5,796 nucleotides of DNA, taken from assembly GCA_036311245.1 (NCBI GenBank), contig JAXJQH010000044.1, positions 1 through 5,796 on the forward strand, read 5' to 3'. Below are positions 1 through 5,796 of the stretch, piece by piece. Position 1 is the stretch's first letter, and every line of letters begins with the position of its first letter. Position numbers and translations under genes: made by a program. Below the pieces are notes generated by a model. That model was not told where the DNA came from. It saw nothing but the letters and a program-made list of their open reading frames with translations, and did not search any database. The stretch is from SIG578 sp036311245. GTDB taxonomy: Bacteria > Bacillota > Clostridia > Oscillospirales > Ruminococcaceae.

Positions 1-1839
1 ATCACCGTTGAAATAAAAAGCGGCGGCATAGAGCTTATCCGTGTAACTGACGATGGAAAGGGAATGTCTCCCGATGATGCTGAAACAGCTTTTTTGCGCC
101 ACGCAACGAGCAAGGTGCGCACAACGGCTGACCTTGATGAGATTTTTACCCTTGGTTTCCGTGGTGAAGCTCTTGCTTCGATTTGCGCAGTTTCCCGAGT
201 ATCTATGATTACAAGACATCAGGATGCCGAAATAGGTTGTCACGTTGAAATTGCGGGCGGAGAGCTTATCGGGAAGGAAGAAGCGGGATGTCCCGTTGGT
301 ACAACGATTATTGTAAAAAATGTATTTTACAACACTCCCGCAAGAATGAAATTCCTCAAAAAAGATGTTTCTGAGGCAAATGCTGTTGCGGCAGTTGTTG
401 AAAAAATTGCTGTTTCAAACCCTCAGATTGCATTTAAATTTATTCGTGACGGAAGAATTGACCTTCAGACAGTAGGGGACGGCAAGCTATTTTCCGCAAT
501 ACACTGCGTATTTGGAAAAAGCTTTGCAGACACCCTTTTGCCTGTTTCTTTTGAGAAAAACGGTGTAAAGATAGAAGGTTATATATCCAAGGCTTTAAGT
601 GCAAGAGCAAAACGCTCAATGCAATATTTCTTTTTAAACGGCAGAACAGTAAAAAATATTACAATGACTGTTGCGCTTGAAGAGGCTTATAAAGGCTCGA
701 TTATGGTTGGAAAATTTCCCGCCTGCGTTTTAATGGTAAATGTTTCTCCCTCTGTTGTGGATGTAAATGTTCACCCCACAAAGACAGAAATTCGCTTTTC
801 AGACGAAAGAATTATTTACGATGCGGTGTATTTTGCTTGCAAAACCACTATATCATCCGATAGTGCTGAGGCAGATATAATTTTAAAGCAAAATCCTTCA
901 CAAAAGCCGCTTTCAGAAACTGTAAAGTTTATAGACTTTACAATGAGTGGAGAGCAAACAAAGCTTGAAATGCCTCAAAACACTAAAGAAACACCTGTTA
1001 CCATTAATATCATTGAGAATAATACCGAAATAACTGAAACAGAAATTATTCCAAGAATAGAGTTTTCGAAAAAGTCTGAGCAGATAGTACAGCTTTGTGA
1101 TGACTCTGTAGATTCGCTTAAAAACGGTGAATTTAAATTAAACAGAGTTACTGAAACTATTTTTGAGAAAAAACAAATTGAAAAAACCGTTAAATCTCAA
1201 GAAATCCTGCCTGCAACTGAGCCTTTAGCATCATATCAATATCAGGCTGAGCCAAAGGATGAAAGATTTGCGGGAGCAAAAATTATCGGCGAACTTTTTG
1301 GTACATATATCTTGATGGAATGTGATAATTTCCTTTATTTGGTAGACAAGCATGCGGCTCACGAGAGGCTTATTTACAATAAACTTAAGTCTAAGACAGC
1401 CGAAATACAGCGTCAGTATCTTTTAGAGCCGATTATTACTAAGCCTGCCCGCGAAGAGTATGATGTACTTATAGAATACAAAGAAACAGTTATGTCACTC
1501 GGTTTTGAAATTGATGATTTCGGCGGCGGTTCAATTATTGTTCGCAGTGTGCCACCCTTTGTGCCTGCAGATGAAATTGTTTCGGTGCTTTCTGAAGTTG
1601 CGGGAAATCTGCAAAACTGTAAGAAAGAGGTGACCCCGCAGGTACTCGATGAAATTTTTCATACCATTGCCTGCCGTTCTGCCATTAAGGCGCACGATAA
1701 AAGTAGTAGCTTTGAGCAGTCTTTCTTAATTGAATGTTTAAGGCAGGAAACCGATGTTAAGTACTGCCCGCACGGTAGACCTGTTGCGGCTAAAATTTCT
1801 AAAACAGAAATAGAAAAAAGATTTGGAAGAATTCAGTAG
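1..1839 (+). CDS. mutL: DNA mismatch repair protein MutL, endonuclease type (5' end outside window)
   Basis: MutL couples mismatch recognition by MutS to strand incision and excision. The open frame runs from base 1, so the gene enters from the left; the ATG at 64 is internal (residue 22 of the visible part). 612 residues are visible and about 40 are missing, including the catalytic Glu of GHKL motif I. Seen in order (visible numbering): ATP-site DDGKG 17-21, ATP lid HATSK 34-38, GFRGEAL 52-58, FYNTPAR 109-115, VNVHPTK 255-261 whose lysine matches the phosphate-contacting Lys of E. coli MutL, a poorly conserved charged linker about 275-420, then the C-terminal dimerisation/nuclease domain. 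That domain has DKHAAHE 449-455, ACR 557-559, CPHGRP 589-594 and the terminal RFGRIQ. These metal-site motifs mark a nicking MutL, as in Bacillota lacking MutH. QYLLEP 472-477 resembles the beta-clamp-binding motif. The last Glu of the DQHA-x2-E-x4-E motif is Asn460. It is followed closely by miaA, and mutS is expected upstream (inference). Confidence 0.97.
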   Translation: MTVEIKSGGIELIRVTDDGKGMSPDDAETAFLRHATSKVRTTADLDEIFTLGFRGEALASICAVSRVSMITRHQDAEIGCHVEIAGGELIGKEEAGCPVGTTIIVKNVFYNTPARMKFLKKDVSEANAVAAVVEKIAVSNPQIAFKFIRDGRIDLQTVGDGKLFSAIHCVFGKSFADTLLPVSFEKNGVKIEGYISKALSARAKRSMQYFFLNGRTVKNITMTVALEEAYKGSIMVGKFPACVLMVNVSPSVVDVNVHPTKTEIRFSDERIIYDAVYFACKTTISSDSAEADIILKQNPSQKPLSETVKFIDFTMSGEQTKLEMPQNTKETPVTINIIENNTEITETEIIPRIEFSKKSEQIVQLCDDSVDSLKNGEFKLNRVTETIFEKKQIEKTVKSQEILPATEPLASYQYQAEPKDERFAGAKIIGELFGTYILMECDNFLYLVDKHAAHERLIYNKLKSKTAEIQRQYLLEPIITKPAREEYDVLIEYKETVMSLGFEIDDFGGGSIIVRSVPPFVPADEIVSVLSEVAGNLQNCKKEVTPQVLDEIFHTIACRSAIKAHDKSSSFEQSFLIECLRQETDVKYCPHGRPVAAKISKTEIEKRFGRIQ

Positions 1840-1843
1840 GAGG
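1838..1843 (+). promoter_or_regulatory. Shine-Dalgarno of miaA, overlapping the mutL stop
   Basis: A perfect AGGAGG begins inside the mutL TAG stop (1837-1839) and lies 7 bases before a TTG codon. It decides the miaA start: no ATG or GTG in frame is better placed, and the product then begins MKKDKIPFVAVVGPT with the usual short lead into the P-loop. The overlap suggests mutL and miaA are translated from one message. Confidence 0.85.
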
Positions 1844-1850
1844 CATTTGC

Positions 1851-2807
1851 TTGAAAAAGGATAAAATCCCTTTTGTTGCTGTTGTAGGTCCAACTGCCTC
1901 GGGTAAAACAGCTCTTTCCATTGCTCTTGCAAAGGTTTTTGATGCTGAGGTTGTTTCAGCGGATTCAATGCAGATATATAAGGGAATGGATATTGCAACA
2001 GCTAAGCCTACTACAGATGAAATGCAGAATATCGCACATCATCTCATCGGCTTTGTCGACATTTCTCAGAAATTTTCTGTTGCACAGTATCTTTCCTGCG
2101 CCCGAAATTGCATAAATGACATATACTCGCGTGGAAAGAAAATTATTGTTACGGGCGGAACGGGGCTTTATGTCAGTAGTCTTGTGGATAACATACAATT
2201 TGAGGATGAGGCTGAAAATCAGCTGCGAGCTGAACTTACACATAAAGCAGAAGAGCATGGCGGGGCATATATGCTTGAGCAACTGAAAATTCTTGACCCC
2301 GAATATGCTAACGAGCTTCACGAAAACGATATTACACGAATTATCAGAGGAATAGAGATAAATAGGCTTTTCGGGCATACAATGAGCGAGCACAAGCGCA
2401 TTTCGCGCCTTGCGCAATCGCCGTACGATGTATGTATGCTCGGGATAGCATTTCGTGACCGACAAAAGCTTTATAACCGCATTGATAAACGTGTTGAAAT
2501 TATGCTGCAAAACGGACTTGAGGCTGAGGCACGGCACTTTTTTGGTAAATTTGACAGCAATAAAACTGCTGTTCAGGCAATAGGCTATAAAGAGTTGTTT
2601 CCGTACCTCGAGGGTAGAATGTCACTTGACGAGGCTGCCGACAACCTCAAGCGTGCAACCAGAAACTATGCAAAGCGACAGCTTACCTGGTTTCGTAAGG
2701 ATGAACGTATTCATTGGCTGCATGCCGATGAAATGGATAAAAATGAGATTATACAAGAGGCGAATTCAATTTGCGATTTATTTTACTCAAACGGCGAAAT
2801 AAGTTGA
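1851..2807 (+). CDS. miaA: tRNA dimethylallyltransferase MiaA
   Basis: MiaA transfers a dimethylallyl group from DMAPP to N6 of adenosine 37 in tRNAs that read codons starting with U, giving i6A, which MiaB commonly converts to ms2i6A. At 318 residues it has normal family length. Visible signatures are the P-loop GPTASGKT (13-20), SADSMQIYKGMDIATAKPT (36-54) with the catalytic-type Asp38, TGGTGLY (101-107) containing the conserved Thr104, RIIRGIEI in the middle, QAIGYKE (242-248), and the C-terminal YAKRQLTWFRK (273-283) with tRNA/pyrophosphate-contacting basic residues. The start is TTG at 1851, chosen by the AGGAGG 7 bases upstream. It lies 11 bases after mutL and is probably cotranscribed with it, a common arrangement in bacteria. 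hfq, which often follows miaA, is not here. The gene looks intact, with no missing key residue. Confidence 0.97.
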   Translation: MKKDKIPFVAVVGPTASGKTALSIALAKVFDAEVVSADSMQIYKGMDIATAKPTTDEMQNIAHHLIGFVDISQKFSVAQYLSCARNCINDIYSRGKKIIVTGGTGLYVSSLVDNIQFEDEAENQLRAELTHKAEEHGGAYMLEQLKILDPEYANELHENDITRIIRGIEINRLFGHTMSEHKRISRLAQSPYDVCMLGIAFRDRQKLYNRIDKRVEIMLQNGLEAEARHFFGKFDSNKTAVQAIGYKELFPYLEGRMSLDEAADNLKRATRNYAKRQLTWFRKDERIHWLHADEMDKNEIIQEANSICDLFYSNGEIS

Positions 2808-2832
2808 TTTTTCCACTAAAGTATGGTAAAAT
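2804..2832 (+). promoter_or_regulatory. Probable sigma-A promoter for the HlyD-like/ylmE/sepF/ylmH unit
   Basis: TTGATT (2804-2809) is separated by exactly 17 bases from TAAAAT (2827-2832), and the -10 is preceded by TGG (2824-2826), an extended -10 TGn element. The -35 overlaps the miaA stop codon (2805-2807). Transcription would start near 2839-2841, leaving a leader of roughly 25 bases with the ribosome site. No terminator hairpin is visible between miaA and the next gene, so read-through from mutL-miaA may also contribute. Confidence 0.72.
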
Positions 2833-2848
2833 ATTTCTATTATAAAAA

Positions 2849-2854
2849 AGGAGG
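2849..2854 (+). promoter_or_regulatory. Shine-Dalgarno of the HlyD-like gene
   Basis: AGGAGG, 10 bases before the ATG at 2865. The spacing is slightly long but the match is perfect, and it supports this start, which places the membrane segment at the N-terminus. Confidence 0.8.
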
Positions 2855-2864
2855 AAATTGAGAT

Positions 2865-4106
2865 ATGAGCCGCGTTTCTAAAGTCATAAAAATGCTGCTT
2901 GTTGCAGCTCTCTCAATTTTTCTCCTGATTTTTATTATTTATCAGATTTACAGTTCGCTTTATTCGCCATATACCACCGAAACGGTGTCTCAGCTTTCTC
3001 ACGAAAATAAAATTCAGGTTGAAGGAATTTTTTTGCGCTCTGAAGAGACTGTAAACGCAGCACATCAGGGGTATATTGTTCACTATCTTTATTCTGATGG
3101 ACAAAAGGTTGGGGCAGGCGGAACTGTTGCAGAGCTTTATGCTTCAGAAAACGATGTTTTGAATTATGAAAAAATAAAAGAGCTCAAACATCGTCTTGAA
3201 ATTCTTGAACAGTCTCAGGACCAATCAAGCGCACTTGTTACTAACGCCGACCAGATAACTACTCAGATTAATAGCAAAATCAAGGAGCTGTCTATGGCGG
3301 TTTTCAGGTGCGATGCCGATGCTATTGCAGATTGCAAGGATGATTTGCAAATTCTTTTAAACCGCAGAAATATAATTACTGAAAAGGAAACCGATTTTAA
3401 CGATTATATTACACAGATAAAAAACGAGATTAATTCCCGAAATAAAAGTATCCGAAACGCACTGAAAACCGTCAAGGCTGAAAAAAACGGTAACTTTGTT
3501 ATTTCAACGGATGGGTATGAGTCAACCGCCGTTTTTAGCAGCATTTCCCAGATGTCTGTATCTGAAATAGATGAATTTATAGCACATTCCAAGCCGCAAG
3601 ATGTTTCTCAGAACACCATAGGCAAGCTTATAACCGATTTCACATGGTACTATACTATGATTTTGCCTATTGATGACCACGAGTATAATGAGAAAATCAA
3701 AGAGGGGACAACCCTCAGAATGCGCTTTACCGATGTTTCAGAAGAGCCATGCAATGTTGTTGTCAGCAAAGTTATTCTTGATGAGGCAAATTCACAAATG
3801 GCTGTTATTGTTCGTTCTGAGCATATGACAGGTAAATTTTGCTCTGCAAGACTTGAAAAAGCAGAAATAATTTTCTCTACTGCAAAAGGGTACAAGGTTA
3901 AAAAGAGCGCAGTCAGATTTGATGAGGACGGAAATAAGGGTGTGTATGTTGTAATAGCGCAGCAAATGTTCTTCCGTAAGATAGATGTAATTTATGAGAA
4001 GGATGATTATGTGATTTGCTCCGCCACTAATGGAAGCGGAACTTTAAAACCGTTTGATGATGTTATCGTGAAAGGAACAGATTTGTATGACGGAAAGAAT
4101 CTCTGA
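2865..4106 (+). CDS. Membrane-anchored HlyD-like (membrane-fusion/adaptor-type) protein
   Basis: A 413-residue protein whose precise function I do not recognise. Seen: a basic N-terminus, then one hydrophobic segment at about residues 9-29 that reads as an uncleaved signal anchor, so the bulk should lie outside the membrane. Residues about 62-95 (AAHQGYIVHYLYSDGQKVGAG) resemble the first half of a biotinyl/lipoyl-like hairpin of HlyD/membrane-fusion proteins. Charged, probably coiled-coil segments follow (about 97-120 and 130-205), then FVISTDGYES (211-220) as the returning lipoyl strand, a beta-rich middle (about 255-340) and a C-terminal beta domain ending in FDDVIVKGTDLYDG. This order matches periplasmic-adaptor/HlyD families, which in Gram-positives occur with ABC exporters or as orphans. 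No transporter gene is adjacent here. It appears to be the first gene of the ylmE-sepF-ylmH unit and overlaps ylmE by 20 bases, so an envelope or division-linked role is possible (inference). Family assignment is moderate; substrate and partner are unknown. Confidence 0.72.
   Translation: MSRVSKVIKMLLVAALSIFLLIFIIYQIYSSLYSPYTTETVSQLSHENKIQVEGIFLRSEETVNAAHQGYIVHYLYSDGQKVGAGGTVAELYASENDVLNYEKIKELKHRLEILEQSQDQSSALVTNADQITTQINSKIKELSMAVFRCDADAIADCKDDLQILLNRRNIITEKETDFNDYITQIKNEINSRNKSIRNALKTVKAEKNGNFVISTDGYESTAVFSSISQMSVSEIDEFIAHSKPQDVSQNTIGKLITDFTWYYTMILPIDDHEYNEKIKEGTTLRMRFTDVSEEPCNVVVSKVILDEANSQMAVIVRSEHMTGKFCSARLEKAEIIFSTAKGYKVKKSAVRFDEDGNKGVYVVIAQQMFFRKIDVIYEKDDYVICSATNGSGTLKPFDDVIVKGTDLYDGKNL
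4071..4077 (+). promoter_or_regulatory. Shine-Dalgarno of ylmE inside the HlyD-like gene
   Basis: AAAGGAA lies 9 bases before the ATG at 4087, within the last codons of the upstream gene. It supports the overlapping start of ylmE and probable translational coupling. Confidence 0.6.
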
Positions 4107-4800
4107 GATAGCTGTCATTGAAAATCTTAAAAATATTCGAAACAATATTGCTGTTGCCGCAGAAAAAAGTGGCAGATGCGAAAAGGATATACGCCTTATG
4201 GCAGTTACAAAAACTGTCACACCGGAGCTTGTAAATGTTGCCATAAAAAATGGTGTAGACTTATTAGGCGAAAACCGGGTTCAGGAATATCTTGATAAAA
4301 AAGATTGCTACACCAAAGGGTGCGAGGTACAGTTTATAGGTCACCTGCAAACTAATAAGGTTAAATATATTATTGATAAGGTTAGTATGATACAGTCGGT
4401 TGACAGCGTTAAGCTTGCAACCGAAATCAGCAAGAACGCTATAAAGAATAAGCTTATTATGGACATCCTTGTTGAAATCAACATCGGTCAGGAGCTTTCT
4501 AAATCGGGAACAAGTCCTGAGGAAGCGCTTGAACTTGTCGATGAAATATCAAGGCTTGAGGGTGTCAGAGTACGCGGTCTTATGTCAATTCCTCCAATTT
4601 GTGAGAAAAAATCGGAAAGTTTACATTATTTTTCAAGACTCAAGCAAATATTTGTTGACATTGGCGCCAAAAACATAGATAATGTATATATGGACTACCT
4701 TTCGATGGGAATGTCACAAGATTATGAGGCTGCTATCGAAATGGGAGCGAACATTGTCCGAATAGGATCAGCCCTTTTTGGACAAAGACACTATCAATAA
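4087..4800 (+). CDS. ylmE: YggS/YlmE/PROSC-family PLP-binding protein
   Basis: A cytoplasmic pyridoxal-phosphate-binding protein of the YggS/YlmE/PLPBP family. Family members show no known enzymatic turnover and act in PLP homeostasis, with effects on amino- and keto-acid balance. The 237 residues form the single alanine-racemase-type TIM barrel typical of the family (about 225-235). Visible: AVTKTV (39-44) with Lys42 as the expected PLP Schiff-base lysine, GENRVQE (61-67), FIGHLQTNK (83-91), LVEINIGQE in the middle, GLMSIPP (164-170), SMGMSQDYEAAIEMG (206-220) and VRIGSALFG (224-232), which bind the cofactor phosphate in relatives. The ATG at 4087 is preferred because the N-terminal helix ENLKNIRNNI begins shortly after it and AAAGGAA precedes it. 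It overlaps the HlyD-like gene by 20 bases and is followed by sepF, the standard Gram-positive ylm order. The alternative symbol is yggS. Confidence 0.95.
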   Translation: MTERISEIAVIENLKNIRNNIAVAAEKSGRCEKDIRLMAVTKTVTPELVNVAIKNGVDLLGENRVQEYLDKKDCYTKGCEVQFIGHLQTNKVKYIIDKVSMIQSVDSVKLATEISKNAIKNKLIMDILVEINIGQELSKSGTSPEEALELVDEISRLEGVRVRGLMSIPPICEKKSESLHYFSRLKQIFVDIGAKNIDNVYMDYLSMGMSQDYEAAIEMGANIVRIGSALFGQRHYQ

Positions 4801-4823
4801 CTTTAAAGATTTAAAATAAAGAA

Positions 4824-4830
4824 AGAGAGG
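4824..4830 (+). promoter_or_regulatory. Shine-Dalgarno of sepF
   Basis: AGAGAGG lies 7 bases before the ATG at 4838, in the 37-base A/T-rich gap after ylmE. I see no convincing promoter or terminator in this gap, so sepF is probably expressed from the upstream promoter. Confidence 0.65.
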
Positions 4831-4837
4831 TCTAAAA

Positions 4838-5287
4838 ATGGGAATTTTCGGAAAATTATTCGGTGACGCAGAAGACGAGCAGTTTGAAAACGAAAGAGAC
4901 GGATTGGGTGAGGATTTAATTCGCAATAACGATACTGAGTATGATGATACAACCGTTTCTTACGGAAGTGAAAAAAACAACCGTAACCGCGTTGTAAATA
5001 TTCACGCAACAACTCAGCTTCAGGTTATTCTTGTAAAACCCGAGCGTTTTGAGGATGCTCGTACAATCGCTGACCACCTCAATTCTAAGAGAACTGTTGT
5101 TCTCAATTTAGAGTCTACCAATAAAGATGTTTCCAGAAGACTTATAGACTTTTTGAGCGGAGTTGCATATGCAAACCACGGTCAGATTAAGCGCGTTGCT
5201 AACTCTACATTCATTATCACTCCTTACAATGTTGCCATTGAGGGAGACCTTCTTGATGAGTTAGAAAACAGCGGAGTATATTTCTAA
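4838..5287 (+). CDS. sepF: Cell division protein SepF
   Basis: SepF binds the C-terminal tail of FtsZ, polymerises into rings or arcs and tethers the Z-ring to the membrane in Gram-positive bacteria. At 149 residues it is close to the B. subtilis length. Seen: the N-terminal amphipathic membrane-targeting helix MGIFGKLFG (1-9), an acidic, low-conservation linker (about 10-48), and the compact C-terminal SepF core (about 52-149). The core includes VILVKPERFEDARTIADHL (63-81), VVLNLE (87-92), RRLIDFLSGVAYA (100-112), the glycine-containing turn NHGQIKRV (113-120) and FIITPYNVAIEG (125-136). These match the family's alpha/beta sandwich. Only one start is plausible, with a ribosome site 7 bases upstream. 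It is flanked by ylmE 37 bases upstream and ylmH 4 bases downstream, as in many Bacillota. The core shows no truncation. Confidence 0.96.
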   Translation: MGIFGKLFGDAEDEQFENERDGLGEDLIRNNDTEYDDTTVSYGSEKNNRNRVVNIHATTQLQVILVKPERFEDARTIADHLNSKRTVVLNLESTNKDVSRRLIDFLSGVAYANHGQIKRVANSTFIITPYNVAIEGDLLDELENSGVYF

Positions 5288-5291
5288 ACAT

Positions 5292-5796
5292 ATGAGCGAC
5301 TGTTTGAGTCAACTGCACCTTAGCCGCGATGAGTCGGTTTTTGCTGCAAAGATTAAAGATTGTTGCCTGCTTTGTGATAGAAACAATATTCCAAAGTTTA
5401 GCGGATTTCTTGATTTAAGACAGCAAAAAATAGCTGAGTTTGCAGCTTCGGGATTTTCTCCCGGTTCTTTTACGCTGTGTGGAGGTTTTGAAGGCGCCGA
5501 GCGAAAAATGTTCGGCGTTTTTCCCGATTATATATCTGACAGAGCACAAGAGTTTCCGATATCATATCTTTGTGTTTCACATAAAAGACCGCTTACCCAT
5601 CGGGATTTTCTGGGGAGCCTTATGTCATTAGGGATAAAGCGCGAGGTTGTCGGAGATATAATTGCGGGAGAGAATAAGAGTTATATTATAATTCAAAGCG
5701 CAATGTGTGAGCATATTATTGATAACATTTCTAAAATAGGAAATGTAGGTGTCAGTATTTCTGTTTGCACAAGTGATGAAATTGTAGTATCAAATG
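5292..5796 (+). CDS. ylmH: YlmH-family RNA-binding protein (3' end outside window)
   Basis: The gene starts at ATG 5292, 4 bases after the sepF stop, and is still open at the right edge. 168 residues are visible of about 255 expected. Family features seen: NIPKFSGFLDLRQQ (32-45), the hallmark N-terminal block of YlmH, and GIKREVVGDII (114-124), followed by IIIQSAM and ISVCTSDE near the edge. The C-terminal S4 RNA-binding domain that defines the family should begin just beyond the window. In B. subtilis YlmH has been linked to ribosome-associated quality control on the 50S subunit, and older work places it in the division gene cluster. An in-frame stop at 5262 and the absence of another ATG, GTG or TTG make 5292 the only ordinary start. 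The nearest SD-like sequence, GGAG at 5273-5276, is 15 bases away and poor, so translation may depend on coupling to sepF (inference). Confidence 0.93.
   Translation, partial: MSDCLSQLHLSRDESVFAAKIKDCCLLCDRNNIPKFSGFLDLRQQKIAEFAASGFSPGSFTLCGGFEGAERKMFGVFPDYISDRAQEFPISYLCVSHKRPLTHRDFLGSLMSLGIKREVVGDIIAGENKSYIIIQSAMCEHIIDNISKIGNVGVSISVCTSDEIVVSN
5494..5522 (+). other. Terminator-like hairpin within ylmH
   Basis: GCGCCGAGC (5494-5502) can pair with GTTCGGCGT (5510-5518): nine pairs including two G-U, around the 7-base loop GAAAAAT. A run of five T (5518-5522) follows at once. It has the shape of a weak intrinsic terminator or attenuator but lies wholly in coding sequence at about residues 68-77 of ylmH. 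It may be a coincidence of codons. Confidence 0.25.

Noticed and set aside
64..66. ATG as a possible mutL start
   Set aside because: The same frame is open to base 1 and encodes conserved MutL sequence (DDGKG ATP-site motif at residues 17-21), so this ATG is internal.
1738..1998. Minus-strand open frame across the mutL/miaA junction
   Set aside because: Low-complexity Gln/Phe-rich translation antisense to two conserved genes; no supporting signal.
1965..2537. 190-codon minus-strand open frame opposite miaA
   Set aside because: It lies antisense to clearly conserved miaA coding sequence, has no recognisable domain and no credible ribosome site; it is a shadow frame.
4801..4837. Possible promoter in the ylmE-sepF gap
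   Set aside because: A TAAAAT-like -10 (about 4812-4817) exists in the A/T-rich gap, but there is no -35-like hexamer at 16-18 bases upstream; the gap is adequately explained as an intra-operon spacer with the sepF ribosome site.
5440..5631. 63-codon plus-strand open frame
   Set aside because: It overlaps ylmH in another frame. The ylmH frame carries family motifs and runs from 5292 to the edge, so this is a shadow.
1..5796. Search for a new defence, mobile or biosynthetic system
   Set aside because: Every gene except the HlyD-like one belongs to a well-known housekeeping family in a familiar order. I saw no direct-repeat array, transposase, toxin-antitoxin pair or long noncoding segment.

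Overview
The window is an ordinary chromosomal housekeeping segment from a low-to-moderate GC (about 40 % by eye, not computed) Gram-positive bacterium. The ylmE-sepF-ylmH division cluster, MutL with an endonuclease motif rather than a MutH partner, strong AGGAGG ribosome binding sites, a TTG start and an extended -10 promoter all point to Bacillota. The protein sequences and the HlyD-like gene in front of ylmE look most like Clostridia, perhaps an uncultured gut Oscillospirales/Ruminococcaceae-type lineage. That narrower placement is inference.

All genes lie on the + strand and gaps are tiny. Bases 1-2807 form a repair/tRNA-modification block: the 3' part of mutL (its start lies left of the window), then miaA, with miaA's Shine-Dalgarno overlapping the mutL stop codon. 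A good sigma-A-type promoter overlaps the miaA stop codon and appears to open a second transcription unit. This unit holds a membrane-anchored HlyD-like (membrane-fusion/adaptor) protein, ylmE/yggS (PLP-binding protein), sepF (FtsZ-membrane anchor) and the 5' two-thirds of ylmH (S4-type RNA-binding protein), which runs off the right edge. The HlyD-like gene overlaps ylmE by 20 bases; sepF follows after 37 bases and ylmH after 4, so the four genes are very probably cotranscribed.

The first block maintains genome fidelity (mismatch repair) and decoding fidelity (i6A37 of tRNA). The second groups division-ring assembly, PLP homeostasis and an RNA/ribosome-associated factor with an uncharacterised envelope protein. 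There is no gene-free stretch over 300 bases, and I see no mobile element, CRISPR array, tRNA or rRNA. I did not find a convincing new biological system. The least explained element is the orphan HlyD-like protein. Minor points are an N in place of the last Glu of the MutL endonuclease motif, the absence of hfq directly after miaA, and a terminator-like hairpin inside ylmH.
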